Shown in pieces: positions 41,210-49,666 of a stretch of 57,601 bases of DNA. The notes beneath the pieces were generated by a model, which saw only the letters and a program-made list of their open reading frames with translations, searched no databases and was not told the DNA's origin. The stretch's first letter is position 1, and each line of letters begins with the position of its first letter. The position numbers and the translations under genes were made by a program. The stretch is from assembly GCA_035628505.1 (NCBI GenBank), contig DASPJR010000121.1, forward strand, positions 1 through 57,601, written 5' to 3'. Origin of the DNA: DASPJR01 sp035628505. Its GTDB lineage: Bacteria; Planctomycetota; SZUA-567; H5-PLA8.

Positions 41210-43327
41210 TTACTCTTCTTTGAGTTCTTCCTTCTTCGCCGGCGTGTCCTTCTTTGGCGCGGGGGCGACGAATTTCAAGGCGTCAAGTGCTTGCTTCAGC
41301 GGCTTCTCGACAGCCTCCCACTTATCGACGGGAGCGAGCGCAGAGACGACGATCATCGTTGCGTCGATAACATAAACATTCTGAATCGAACGCAGGCGCA
41401 GGCCTGCGCTGTCGCCTTCGTATTGCAACTGGAAGCCTTTTTTGCCGCTCGTCTCAATCGCGCCTGAACTGATCTTCTTATAGTTCTGCATCGCCATCTT
41501 GGGGCCCATCTCAAGCATCGGGCCGATGCTATCGATTGGCATCGCGATCGGCAGCGTCTGCGTCATGATGCTCAGCTGCGCGCCGTTCTTCGCGTCGGTG
41601 AGCAGCGCGCCCAGCGGCGGCGGCGGGTTGGGGTCGAACTTCCAATCTTTCTGCGCCTCAGGCAAGGTGATCTGTAGGCCGAGCGTCTCGTTCTTGTAAG
41701 TCCGCCCGTCTTCGCTTACGCCGCCTTTCGGCCGCTCCTGTGACAGCAGACTCTTCATGAGATTCTGCATCTGCGGGTCCTTCATCATCTGCCCGATGTC
41801 CAGGCCGCCCGCGTCGCCGCCGAGTTTCTTCATCGCTTCCTGCAGCTTGTCGTTCTTCAGCAGATCGCCGAGATCGATGTCATCGCCTTTACCTTCTCCA
41901 AGCAGTTTCTGCAGGTTGCTGAGCAGATCGTCTCCGCCAGCGGCAGGTTTCTTCGGATCGATCCCCAGTGCCGCCAGGTCGATGCCTTTATTGGCCGGCG
42001 CGGTGGCTTTGGCTGCAGCGAGTTTGCCCTTCGCGGCAGCGAGCTCTTCGCCGGTCAGCTTGCCGCGGATGGCTATTACGCGGCTTGGCGCCGGTGATTC
42101 GAAGGTCCAGTCGTTGCCGAGTTTCTCAGCGGCTTCTTTAAACTGTTTTGCGTCTTCGTTGCTGTCCCATTCAGTGATCCACAGCAGCACGCGATTGCCG
42201 TTTTTGTGGTACACGGCAAAGCGGTCGCCGCCCCAACCAGCCGCCGCGAGCGTCGCCTGCGGATCATTGTTGATCTTGTCGCGCAGAAGAACCTTGATGC
42301 TCTGCTCGCCCAGCTGCCCTTCGCGGATCTTCGTGAAGCCCGCCAGGTCTGCAGAGAGATCGGGCCAGGCGATTTCAATGGGGTCGTCCCGCTTGGTGTG
42401 ATACTTCTCAGGATGCAGGATTTGTTCGGTGGAACGCGGCGGCTCCTTTGTGAAAGCATGGTCCAGCAGCTTTTGTCCACCCAGTTTTTTGACACTCATG
42501 CAGAAGGTAAAGCCTTGCATGTAGCTGAACAGCAGGTTGTCGCGGAACCACGCCGGCGCGGCGGCCATCTCCTTGGATCCGGGCATTTCCGGCGCCATGT
42601 CCATCAGCTGCTTGGGATCATCGAAAAACTGGCTCATTAGTTTTTCAACGCCGGGCATCGTTTCAAGGTTCACGCCGCTGAAGAAGTTGTACATCGCCAG
42701 TGTCGCGTCGCCTTCAATCAGCGCCGTTCGCGCCGCCGCTTCGTCTGAGAGCGGATCGTCGATGGTGAACTTCTGCAGATCGAAATGCTGATCCTGAATC
42801 GCGTGGACCAGTTCATGGACCATCACCGTCTGTTCCATGCGCTCGGCGACCATTTCGCCGTACTGCTCTTTGGCTTCCTTGCCCAGCACGCCGCCTTCGT
42901 TCTGGACGATCACGAGATACTTGCGGCGCGGATCGTAAAATCCGCCGACCTGGCTGGTCAGCAGCTCGGGGTAGTACTTGCTGAGCTGCATGGTCTCCGG
43001 AATGAAGCCGAAGGCTTTCAGACTCGCTTCAAGCGGGTTCATCTTGGCTTCAGGCAATTCTTCTTCGAAGGCCTGGAGCATTTTCTTCCGCAAGCCCTCT
43101 TTGCCCAGGGAGCCGCATGCCACTGGATGCTTGCATTGCAGCCCACGATATTTTTCCGCCGAACGGATGAGCTGCTTCATTTTGGTGCTCAGGTCCGCGG
43201 GCAGGGCATCCACGTCTTTGGGCAGCGCTGGCGCGGGAGCTTCTTCTGCAGAAACTGCGCAGGCCGCGAGCAAAAACAGGACGCACGCCCACGTGCTATG
43301 GCGGCGAAGAAAGCGTCGGTTGGACAT
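41210..43327 (-). CDS. Secreted zincin-like metallopeptidase with large C-terminal region
   Basis: 705 aa from ATG 43327, which gives a signal peptide (MSNRRFLRRHSTWACVLFLLAACAVSA) and has GGAG ten bases upstream; the open frame extends further but without a signal. A zinc site is predicted at H171-E172-LV-H175 (HELVHAIQDQHFDL) with E205 in IEGDA as third ligand. The N-terminal half is thus a gluzincin-like domain related to uncharacterised putative metallopeptidases. Residues about 440-560 are Gly/Asp-rich low complexity with repeated 'LLxDxLQEAMKKLGGD' helices. The final ~150 residues look like a periplasmic beta domain (GLQITLPEAQKDW...GFQLQYEGDSAGL). Likely periplasmic or lipid-free exported; substrate unknown. 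Confidence 0.78.
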   Translation of the reverse strand: MSNRRFLRRHSTWACVLFLLAACAVSAEEAPAPALPKDVDALPADLSTKMKQLIRSAEKYRGLQCKHPVACGSLGKEGLRKKMLQAFEEELPEAKMNPLEASLKAFGFIPETMQLSKYYPELLTSQVGGFYDPRRKYLVIVQNEGGVLGKEAKEQYGEMVAERMEQTVMVHELVHAIQDQHFDLQKFTIDDPLSDEAAARTALIEGDATLAMYNFFSGVNLETMPGVEKLMSQFFDDPKQLMDMAPEMPGSKEMAAAPAWFRDNLLFSYMQGFTFCMSVKKLGGQKLLDHAFTKEPPRSTEQILHPEKYHTKRDDPIEIAWPDLSADLAGFTKIREGQLGEQSIKVLLRDKINNDPQATLAAAGWGGDRFAVYHKNGNRVLLWITEWDSNEDAKQFKEAAEKLGNDWTFESPAPSRVIAIRGKLTGEELAAAKGKLAAAKATAPANKGIDLAALGIDPKKPAAGGDDLLSNLQKLLGEGKGDDIDLGDLLKNDKLQEAMKKLGGDAGGLDIGQMMKDPQMQNLMKSLLSQERPKGGVSEDGRTYKNETLGLQITLPEAQKDWKFDPNPPPPLGALLTDAKNGAQLSIMTQTLPIAMPIDSIGPMLEMGPKMAMQNYKKISSGAIETSGKKGFQLQYEGDSAGLRLRSIQNVYVIDATMIVVSALAPVDKWEAVEKPLKQALDALKFVAPAPKKDTPAKKEELKEE

Positions 43328-43440
43328 AAGGGTGATTCTCCAGAGGCGGGAGCGCACTGAACGTCGCCGCAATAAGGGCAACGCGCATGCCATACTATAC
43401 CTTCTGTGAAGAAGGATGTCACATCGGAAACGCGTGTACT

Positions 43441-43587
43441 GGGTGAGCCAGACGGCGAAGCAGTCTGGATGCGAAGCACAAGAGGTTACGTCATGCGTGC
43501 TGCCCAACAGCAAAAATGTAATGCAACACGCAGGGAGTAACCTCTTGCGCTGGTGCGCCCAGACGACCTACGTCGTCTGGGCCACCC
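43441..43587. repeat. Nested inverted repeat with internal CCAGACG hairpins
   Basis: Two arms of about 50 bases (43441-43489, 43537-43587) are imperfect inverses. They are framed by GGGTG...CACCC and meet at an exact AAGAGGTTAC/GTAACCTCTT pair. Each arm has its own hairpin: CCAGAC (9) GTCTGG on the left, CCCAGACGAC CTAC GTCGTCTGGG on the right. It ends 8 bases before the stop codon of the FecR-PQQ gene. No coding signal. Confidence 0.8.
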
Positions 43588-43595
43588 GATACTTT

Positions 43596-45518
43596 TTATT
43601 CGAAGACCTGGATGCCGCGAGTGGTGGTGGCGATGAGCTTGCCGGGTGCGATGGCCAGGCCGTTCTTGATGATATCGCCTGCGTCTTTAGCAACGTTGGC
43701 AAAATCCAGCTCCTTGAGCTGGGCCATTGCTTCGCCGGGCGTGCGCGCGCGGACATGCAGGACGCCGCGGCGATACCCCGCGAAGAGTTCATTGCGGCGG
43801 TCGGCGACGAGTGAAACGATCGTGTCTTCAGCGGGCGCGGTCACGGCGGCGGGCTGGTCGAAATGCATGACCATTGATCCGACACCGAGCAGGCCCGTCG
43901 AAATCGGGCTGCACTTCAGCTGCCAACCGAAATATTTCTCGACCGTCGCGCCTTTGTCGAGGCCCATGCGAGCCACGTAGCCGTCGTGCGACGTGAGCCA
44001 GACTTCATCGGCCCCGTTTCCGGAGACCAGCGGAATGGCGGCCGGCGACTGAACGACGCTGCGCGGCCAGTTGAAAGTATTGATCAGCTTGCCGGTTTCA
44101 TCGTCGATGACATAGACCTTGCCGTATTCAGAGGGCACACAGATCATGCCGCTGCTGACGATCGACGCGGCTGCCTGAAGATCCTTGGCTTCTCCGCAGC
44201 GCCAGAGCGTCTTGCCATCACGCGCGTCAATGGCCGTCATGCCCATGTGTGTGCTGACCAGAACTTTTTCGTCCGGCGAGGCGCAAAGCCCGCGGATCAT
44301 GCCCTTTTCTTTGTACGTCCAGGCGGCCGAACCGGTGTTCAGATCGATGGCACTGATCGTGCCGTCCATCTGGGCCGCGACGTACAGGCCCTTGGGCGTG
44401 ATGACGGGCTGAATTTCAGGCGAACCGACATTTACAGCGACGGTGCGCCAGCTTCCGCGGCCTTCGCCCAGCTTGAGTTCGAGCAGCTTCGTGTCTCTTT
44501 CGCAGCGCACCAGGACATAGGCGCGATTTGCGGCCGAAATCAGAGCGCCGCTGGCAGGAGCTTCGCACTTTTCAGGGTAAGCATAGAACGCTTCGCGGCT
44601 CTTGACCAGGCTGGCAGGTCCGCTGAGCGGAGTGATGCCGGAATGACCCGCCGAACCGCCAAGCTGCGACCAGGGCGCGGCGATCTCTTCTCTGCTGTTC
44701 CAGGCTGCGGCCAATTCGCGCGAATCAAACTGCCGGGTCTTGAGGTCCGGCAGAACCTCGGTGCCGCCGCGCGCATCCACCGTCGTTTTGTTTGCCGCGA
44801 CGGCCGCTTCGATGCGCACGTGGCCTTCAGCCACTCGCACGCGGGCGGCGTCGCCGGTGGATTTAACTTCAAAGCGTGTCCCGAGTGCCTGTGTTTTGTA
44901 CTTGTCGCCGGTGATCACCGTGAACGGCCTGGCATTCTTTGCCACATGGAAGAACGCTTCGCCATCGAGCTTCAGCGTGCGATCGTCGACTTTTTCGATG
45001 ATGCTGCCTTTGCGGGCCAGGATCGTTGTACCGTCCTGCCAGGCGATGCTGCGAATCTCTTCGGTGACCTGAATGGCATTGCTGGCCTTGGCGACCACTT
45101 CCGGGGTGCTGCTCGTGCTGCTGCCCAGGAACTTGAAGGCGAGCGCTCCGCCGAGACTCAAAGCGAGCACCGCGGCCAGTCCCATCGGCCAACTGGCAAC
45201 CTTGCGGTTCGAGCGGCGAATGACAGACAGGCGGCGGTGCCCATTCTTGGCGTGCGCAACTGGCTTGGATGCGGGAGCCGGCTTCTGCACGGGCTTTAAT
45301 TTCTGAACGATGTTCTTGGTGAAGCCGTCGTCTTCGTGGTAGCGGATGGCTACAGCGCGCACGGTGGTGTCGCTGTGCGTCAGGCTTTCGAGTTCGGCGC
45401 GCCACTTTTCGTCAGTGCGGAGTTTCTCGGCGACGGCTTCCTTTTCAGAAGCGCTCAACTCATCGTCGAGGTATCGCGACAACCAGAGATCTCGGTCGCC
45501 GTCAGATAAAGGGACCAT
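43596..45518 (-). CDS. Anti-sigma-like FecR-domain protein fused to a PQQ beta-propeller
   Basis: 640 aa. Residues 1-60 resemble the cytoplasmic sigma-binding helices of anti-sigma factors (LWLSRYLDDELSASEKEAVAEKL), without zinc ligands. One membrane helix lies at about 109-128. Residues about 150-235 are a FecR-type domain (DGTTILARKGSIIEKVDDRTLKL... GEAFFHVAKN... GTRFEVK... VRVAEGHVRI). The remaining ~340 residues are PQQ-like propeller blades (AIDLNTGSAAWTYKEKG, AIDARDGKTLWRCGEA, VIDDETGKLINTFNW). It is encoded 40 bases downstream of an ECF sigma gene and is very likely its membrane regulator, with the propeller as periplasmic sensor. Ligand unknown. Confidence 0.86.
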   Translation of the reverse strand: MVPLSDGDRDLWLSRYLDDELSASEKEAVAEKLRTDEKWRAELESLTHSDTTVRAVAIRYHEDDGFTKNIVQKLKPVQKPAPASKPVAHAKNGHRRLSVIRRSNRKVASWPMGLAAVLALSLGGALAFKFLGSSTSSTPEVVAKASNAIQVTEEIRSIAWQDGTTILARKGSIIEKVDDRTLKLDGEAFFHVAKNARPFTVITGDKYKTQALGTRFEVKSTGDAARVRVAEGHVRIEAAVAANKTTVDARGGTEVLPDLKTRQFDSRELAAAWNSREEIAAPWSQLGGSAGHSGITPLSGPASLVKSREAFYAYPEKCEAPASGALISAANRAYVLVRCERDTKLLELKLGEGRGSWRTVAVNVGSPEIQPVITPKGLYVAAQMDGTISAIDLNTGSAAWTYKEKGMIRGLCASPDEKVLVSTHMGMTAIDARDGKTLWRCGEAKDLQAAASIVSSGMICVPSEYGKVYVIDDETGKLINTFNWPRSVVQSPAAIPLVSGNGADEVWLTSHDGYVARMGLDKGATVEKYFGWQLKCSPISTGLLGVGSMVMHFDQPAAVTAPAEDTIVSLVADRRNELFAGYRRGVLHVRARTPGEAMAQLKELDFANVAKDAGDIIKNGLAIAPGKLIATTTRGIQVFE

Positions 45519-45558
45519 CGTCGCACTACCCCCTTACAACCCCACCCACATGCTTCAC

Positions 45559-46293
45559 TTACTCGCCCTCTGCGTCTCCGCGCAGAGGCTTGATCTGCTG
45601 CTTTTCAAGGCGCCGCTTGAGCAGCGCACGAACTCTCGACAACTTTTCGCCTACCGCCGAAACGGACATGTTCAGCCGTTTGGCGATATCCTTGTATGAC
45701 ATTTTCTCGACGTGTTTAAGAATGATTATCTCACGATAATCTTCGCGAAGATTTATTAAAGCTTCCAAGGTGCGTGCTTCTTCTTCGTGTGATTCAAGCT
45801 TGGCCACGCCTCTTTCGCTTTCCTCCTGGGACGGCTCAAACCCTTCCTCCTGAAGGACTTCCAGGCTGACGTTGTGCTTTCCCGAGCGTAGGAAATCGAG
45901 GCAGGTATGGCGTAGAATCGTGCAGATCCAGCCGCCAAATTTTTCTGGTTCTTTTAAATCCGAAAGCGAGTGGAAGGCTTTTATAAAGGCGTCCTGTGCC
46001 AGATCTTCGGCGTTCTGGAAGTCTTTGACGATCGCGCGGGCGAGATTGCGCACCTCGTGTTGATAACGATTGACCAGCTCGCCGTAAGCTTCTGTATCGC
46101 CGGCAATCGCCTGCGTAACCAGTTCACCATCCGGTCTTTCCACCAGCGGACCGCTGCGCAGGCGCGGCGTCTTCTTATCGACCTTGGTGCCCGGTTTTGG
46201 CGACAACAAACGCTCAGCTCCCGACGCGGCACGAGTGGACGCGGGAGCAGCCGTTCCTCGTTTCGAAGCAACTGGCGTGAGTAAATCGGTCAT
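45559..46293 (-). CDS. ECF RNA polymerase sigma factor with N-terminal extension
   Basis: 244 aa. A 50-residue basic, Ser/Pro-rich N-terminus (KRGTAAPASTRAASGAERLL) precedes region 2 (YGELVNRYQHEVRNLARAIV, NAEDLAQDAFIKAFHSL, FGGWICTILRHTCLDFLR). Region 4 is LREDYREIIILKHVEKMSYKDIAKRLNMSVSAVGEKLSRVRALL. The extension may be regulatory or an over-long start, but no other good ATG lies before region 2. It is paired with the FecR-PQQ protein encoded immediately downstream and probably directs a stress or envelope response. The next ECF module lies 240 bases upstream on the same strand. Confidence 0.93.
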   Translation of the reverse strand: MTDLLTPVASKRGTAAPASTRAASGAERLLSPKPGTKVDKKTPRLRSGPLVERPDGELVTQAIAGDTEAYGELVNRYQHEVRNLARAIVKDFQNAEDLAQDAFIKAFHSLSDLKEPEKFGGWICTILRHTCLDFLRSGKHNVSLEVLQEEGFEPSQEESERGVAKLESHEEEARTLEALINLREDYREIIILKHVEKMSYKDIAKRLNMSVSAVGEKLSRVRALLKRRLEKQQIKPLRGDAEGE

Positions 46294-46424
46294 GTCCCGC
46301 CCTGGGTACCCACGACTATAACGGACGAGTCCGTCGAAAACTGCAACATTTTCTAAACGTTGCGTAAGCTCAGGTATTAGAGGTGGATAATCGTTTTGAA
46401 GGTTTACTGCCGGAAAAGGTTTTT

Positions 46425-46523
46425 AACCACAAGATCACGAAGAGCACGAATAAGAGTAAGGAGGGAAGGTGCTAGTTCACTTCAACTTCTTCCCTTCTTC
46501 GTGTCTTAGTGCACTTCGTGGTT
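46425..46523. repeat. ATCACGAAG 9-bp-period inverted repeat
   Basis: The left arm AACCACAAGATCACGAAG then AGCACGAATAAGAG and the right arm CTTCTTCGTGTCTTAGTGCA then CTTCGTGGTT are inverses built of CACGAAG-like units. It lies 8 bases from the stop codon of the DUF4349 gene and about 130 bases upstream of the next ECF gene. Related in sequence to the CACAGAG and ACACAAAG families. Confidence 0.8.
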
Positions 46524-46531
46524 CAAGCAGT

Positions 46532-49500
46532 TTAAGCCTTCCGCCCGCGATAGTACCGGTAGCCAGCCCAGACGATCAGCGCCCAGGGCCCGACGAAGCA
46601 CAGACCGATGATGATCAGGTTCAGGCTCCACAGCAGTCCCGTCGCACTGGTCGACAGACCACGCCGGATCGTCTGCGCGACGCCCTGATCGTTGGGCACA
46701 AGCTGCTCGGCGTTGCCCAGCGTCAGGTCCAGGCGGGCTCGTGCGAGCGCCCCTTCGGGCACGCGCTGGTTGCGGCTGGCTTCGATCACGCGCACCGTGC
46801 CCATCTCTTTTACGCGGCTGATCAGATCGCCGGCGGCACTGAGCGGCACGTCGACTACGATCTTCGCGCTGACGCGGCCGCTGCGGTCTTTGGACAGATG
46901 CGACTCGATGGCGCGGCCGCCACTGTTCTGAGCCATGCCCAGCACGGCACTCATTATTTTGTCCACGTCTGCCACTTCGAGGCCGATCGTCGTAGTTTCG
47001 CGCGGCTCCAATCGGTCGGCATTCACCAGCGTCAGCTGCAGCCGCACTTTGCTGTCGACGGTGTTCTCCAGGTCGGCGGCACGGGAGGTATTGCGCGAAT
47101 ACACGTCCAGAGAATTCGAGAGCGCTTTATCGATCGCCGCCAGCTCGGCGCGCATGACTTCAATATCCAGGTAGCCCGTAACGTTCTGCTTGTCCTTTTC
47201 GTCCAGCTGTGAGGCGAGCACGCGGGCTTTGGCGCTCGTGGCGGCGGCGAGAATCTTCTCGTAGGCAGCGGGCACATTTTTGGCGGCGATTTCCATCCGT
47301 GTGGTCTCGCGCGGTGCCACCTGCGCAAGCGCATAGATCTGGACGACAAATCCGCGCTTGGCCCGTGTGACGTTGTTTGTGTCGGCGTTCTCGGTCTGCG
47401 ACAGGCGCATCACTTCACCGGCCCCGCGCAGATCGTTCTGTATCGTCTCCGCTTCCGCGGATTTGATTTCAAAGCTGATCGTGCCGCTGGTCTGGTCTGG
47501 CTTGGGACGGTTGAGGCTTGAATTCAGCACGCGTCCGCCTGCCTTCTCGACACGCGCCAGAATCGCCCGGTACGTCTCTTCGACGCTCGCGGTCGCCAGG
47601 TTGATGCTGGTAGTCTCGCGCGGCGCGATGTTCGCCAGATTATAGAGCGAAATGTGGAAGCGCGTTGCTTTACGCTCAACCTTGATGCCTGTCGGCGAAC
47701 CCGATCCGCCCTGCGTGCTCTGCTTGCGTTCGACTTCATGCCGCGCCACCCGTCCGAGTTGTTTCAAGCGGTCGGTGAGCGCTCCTGCGTTATCCGGCGC
47801 GGTCTCGCAGACGATCTTCGCGGCGAACTGGCCGCCTTCATGCTTTTTCATGTCGGACTCGATTACCCGGCCCTTGTGCTCCGTCACAGCCGCCAGTGCG
47901 TCGGCGTAAGCTTTCTCCACATCTTCGGTTTCAAGACCGACATTGATCTGCTCGGTCTCGCTGGCGTAGGTCGGTGTCTTGATGTCCTTTTCGGCGAGCG
48001 TGATCGTCAGTGTCGAGAGGCTGATCAGGTTGTTGTAGTAGCGTACTTCACCTTCAATGCGCTCGATCTTTTCGCGCCAGTTGCCCAGCTCCTTTTCCGC
48101 GGCGACCAGATCCTTGATCTGTCCCGTTCCTGTTTTGATGATATTGAGCAGCCGTTCTTCCATGGCGCGCGCGGCGCGCAGCTCGCTTTCCAGATCGGTG
48201 TACTTCTTGGTCACGTCGTCCGAGCTGATGCGCTGATTTTTCAGCTCACCCAGCGCGCGAAGTTTCAGGATCAGCGTATCCAGGCGTTCCGGCGGAACGC
48301 GCAGCACCACGCTTCCCCGAACCTTTCCGTTGGGCAGCTTTTCCGAGTTGGTCGTCGCAATGAAGCCGTTCTCTTCAGCAACGATTTTGGCAACCTGCAG
48401 CTGAGCCGTGTCGAAGCTGTCGACTTCGAATTCCATCTCGCCGTTGCGGATGATGCGGCGCTGCGCCTGCGGTGCGGGTGCGGGAGCCGGGGCCGGAGGA
48501 GGAGGTGGCGCGGGATTGCCGGCCGGCTCGCCTGGCTTCGGCGGTTCGGCGCCGTCAGACTTTGTGTCACCGGGCACTTGATTGGCACCGAATCCGGCGG
48601 ATTCATTCTTGCCCTCGACGAAGACACGGCCAAGCCTGAGTTCTTTTTCGATTTTTTCCGCTTCCGACTGGGCACTTAGCCTTTTTAAAAAATCGGCTGG
48701 CTTGAAACGGTCCTGGCTATCCTGCGCCACCGAACTGTCGTGCCAGCTATAATAGTGCTTCAGGTCCTTGCCGTTCATTGCCGTGCCGTCGGAACGGCCT
48801 GCATCGTCGAGGAACAGGACGGTGCTCTCACCGGGCTTGCTTTCATCCAATGCTTCGCCGCGAGTGGCCTGTTCGTTGTTCGTTCCTCTGCTCAGGAAGC
48901 GGCCAGTTGCTGCACGGCCGTCCTGCAGATTGAGGCTGTATTTTGTCACCGGCGCGTTCTGAGCGTCTCTCTCCCGGTAACGATGTTCACGGCGGAGCGT
49001 TTCGGTTTCTGCAGATAATTGCTCTTTCGGCGCATCTGACAGCTCCGCGAGCTTCTTGACCTCCTCAGCGCCATTACGAAGGCCAAGCCTCTGTTCCTGA
49101 AGTTGATCCTCCAGGCTTTCGCTCAGCTGCCGACGATAGAATTGAACATCCTTACCGGCCTGCTCGTTAGGTGAAGTCTTCTGAGCCAAACTGAATTCAT
49201 CGAGTGCCGGCTGTTCTCGCTTCTGAACCTTGGCAAAAAGCTTCGCCGGATGCTGATCGAACAGGAAATCATGGTTCTCGGGGCTATTATCAGCGACGGC
49301 AACCAGCGTACTGCGCTGCACCTGATCTACGGCGAAGCCAACGAACCCGAGCAGCAGAATGGCTGCAACCGTCGCCACCGCACGCCTCCATAAAGGAGGC
49401 AGCCTCAGAAGCGAGCGCCGCTGCGGCTGCGCGCGAAGGTTCTGCAGGATGCGGTCTTCCAGTCCCGCTCGCGGCTGCGCGTCTTCGAAGAGACCTTTCA

Positions 49501-49666
49501 GGAGACGGTCGTCGGCGGCGATACTCTCGAATTCGGCGGCGCAGGAGAGACATTCCTGGCGGTGCGCTTCAAAACGGCCGCGCTCGGCGCCGCCGAGGCC
49601 CTCGGCCAGGTACGCGGCGATCTGTTCTTTAAACCAGATGTGATCGATGGGTTCAGACTTTTTCAT
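46532..49666 (-). CDS. Giant anti-sigma protein: zinc finger + membrane helix + DUF4349 + tandem periplasmic modules
   Basis: 1044 aa. The N-terminal ZAS zinc finger uses H9, H35, C39 and C42 (HRQECLSC). The first membrane helix is at about 95-113. A low-complexity linker (Pro-rich, PAPPPPPAPAPAPAPQ) leads to a DUF4349 domain at about 405-560 (RNGEMEFEVDSFDTAQLQV, DVTKKYTDLESELRAARAME, EKELGNWREKIERIEGEVRY). Four ~100-residue modules follow to about 985; three open with (A/E)PRETT and all share a 'V...Y..IL......GRVL.S.L' core. A second helix (SLNLIIIGLCFVGPWALIVWAGY) is at the C-terminus. The start overlaps the upstream ECF sigma stop by 4 bases (ATGA). It is probably the membrane sensor that controls that sigma factor. 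Confidence 0.86.
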   Translation of the reverse strand: MKKSEPIDHIWFKEQIAAYLAEGLGGAERGRFEAHRQECLSCAAEFESIAADDRLLKGLFEDAQPRAGLEDRILQNLRAQPQRRSLLRLPPLWRRAVATVAAILLLGFVGFAVDQVQRSTLVAVADNSPENHDFLFDQHPAKLFAKVQKREQPALDEFSLAQKTSPNEQAGKDVQFYRRQLSESLEDQLQEQRLGLRNGAEEVKKLAELSDAPKEQLSAETETLRREHRYRERDAQNAPVTKYSLNLQDGRAATGRFLSRGTNNEQATRGEALDESKPGESTVLFLDDAGRSDGTAMNGKDLKHYYSWHDSSVAQDSQDRFKPADFLKRLSAQSEAEKIEKELRLGRVFVEGKNESAGFGANQVPGDTKSDGAEPPKPGEPAGNPAPPPPPAPAPAPAPQAQRRIIRNGEMEFEVDSFDTAQLQVAKIVAEENGFIATTNSEKLPNGKVRGSVVLRVPPERLDTLILKLRALGELKNQRISSDDVTKKYTDLESELRAARAMEERLLNIIKTGTGQIKDLVAAEKELGNWREKIERIEGEVRYYNNLISLSTLTITLAEKDIKTPTYASETEQINVGLETEDVEKAYADALAAVTEHKGRVIESDMKKHEGGQFAAKIVCETAPDNAGALTDRLKQLGRVARHEVERKQSTQGGSGSPTGIKVERKATRFHISLYNLANIAPRETTSINLATASVEETYRAILARVEKAGGRVLNSSLNRPKPDQTSGTISFEIKSAEAETIQNDLRGAGEVMRLSQTENADTNNVTRAKRGFVVQIYALAQVAPRETTRMEIAAKNVPAAYEKILAAATSAKARVLASQLDEKDKQNVTGYLDIEVMRAELAAIDKALSNSLDVYSRNTSRAADLENTVDSKVRLQLTLVNADRLEPRETTTIGLEVADVDKIMSAVLGMAQNSGGRAIESHLSKDRSGRVSAKIVVDVPLSAAGDLISRVKEMGTVRVIEASRNQRVPEGALARARLDLTLGNAEQLVPNDQGVAQTIRRGLSTSATGLLWSLNLIIIGLCFVGPWALIVWAGYRYYRGRKA

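Noticed and set aside
43986..45299. 437-codon open frame on the plus strand
   Set aside because: Antisense to the FecR-PQQ gene with unnatural composition; a shadow of the real frame.
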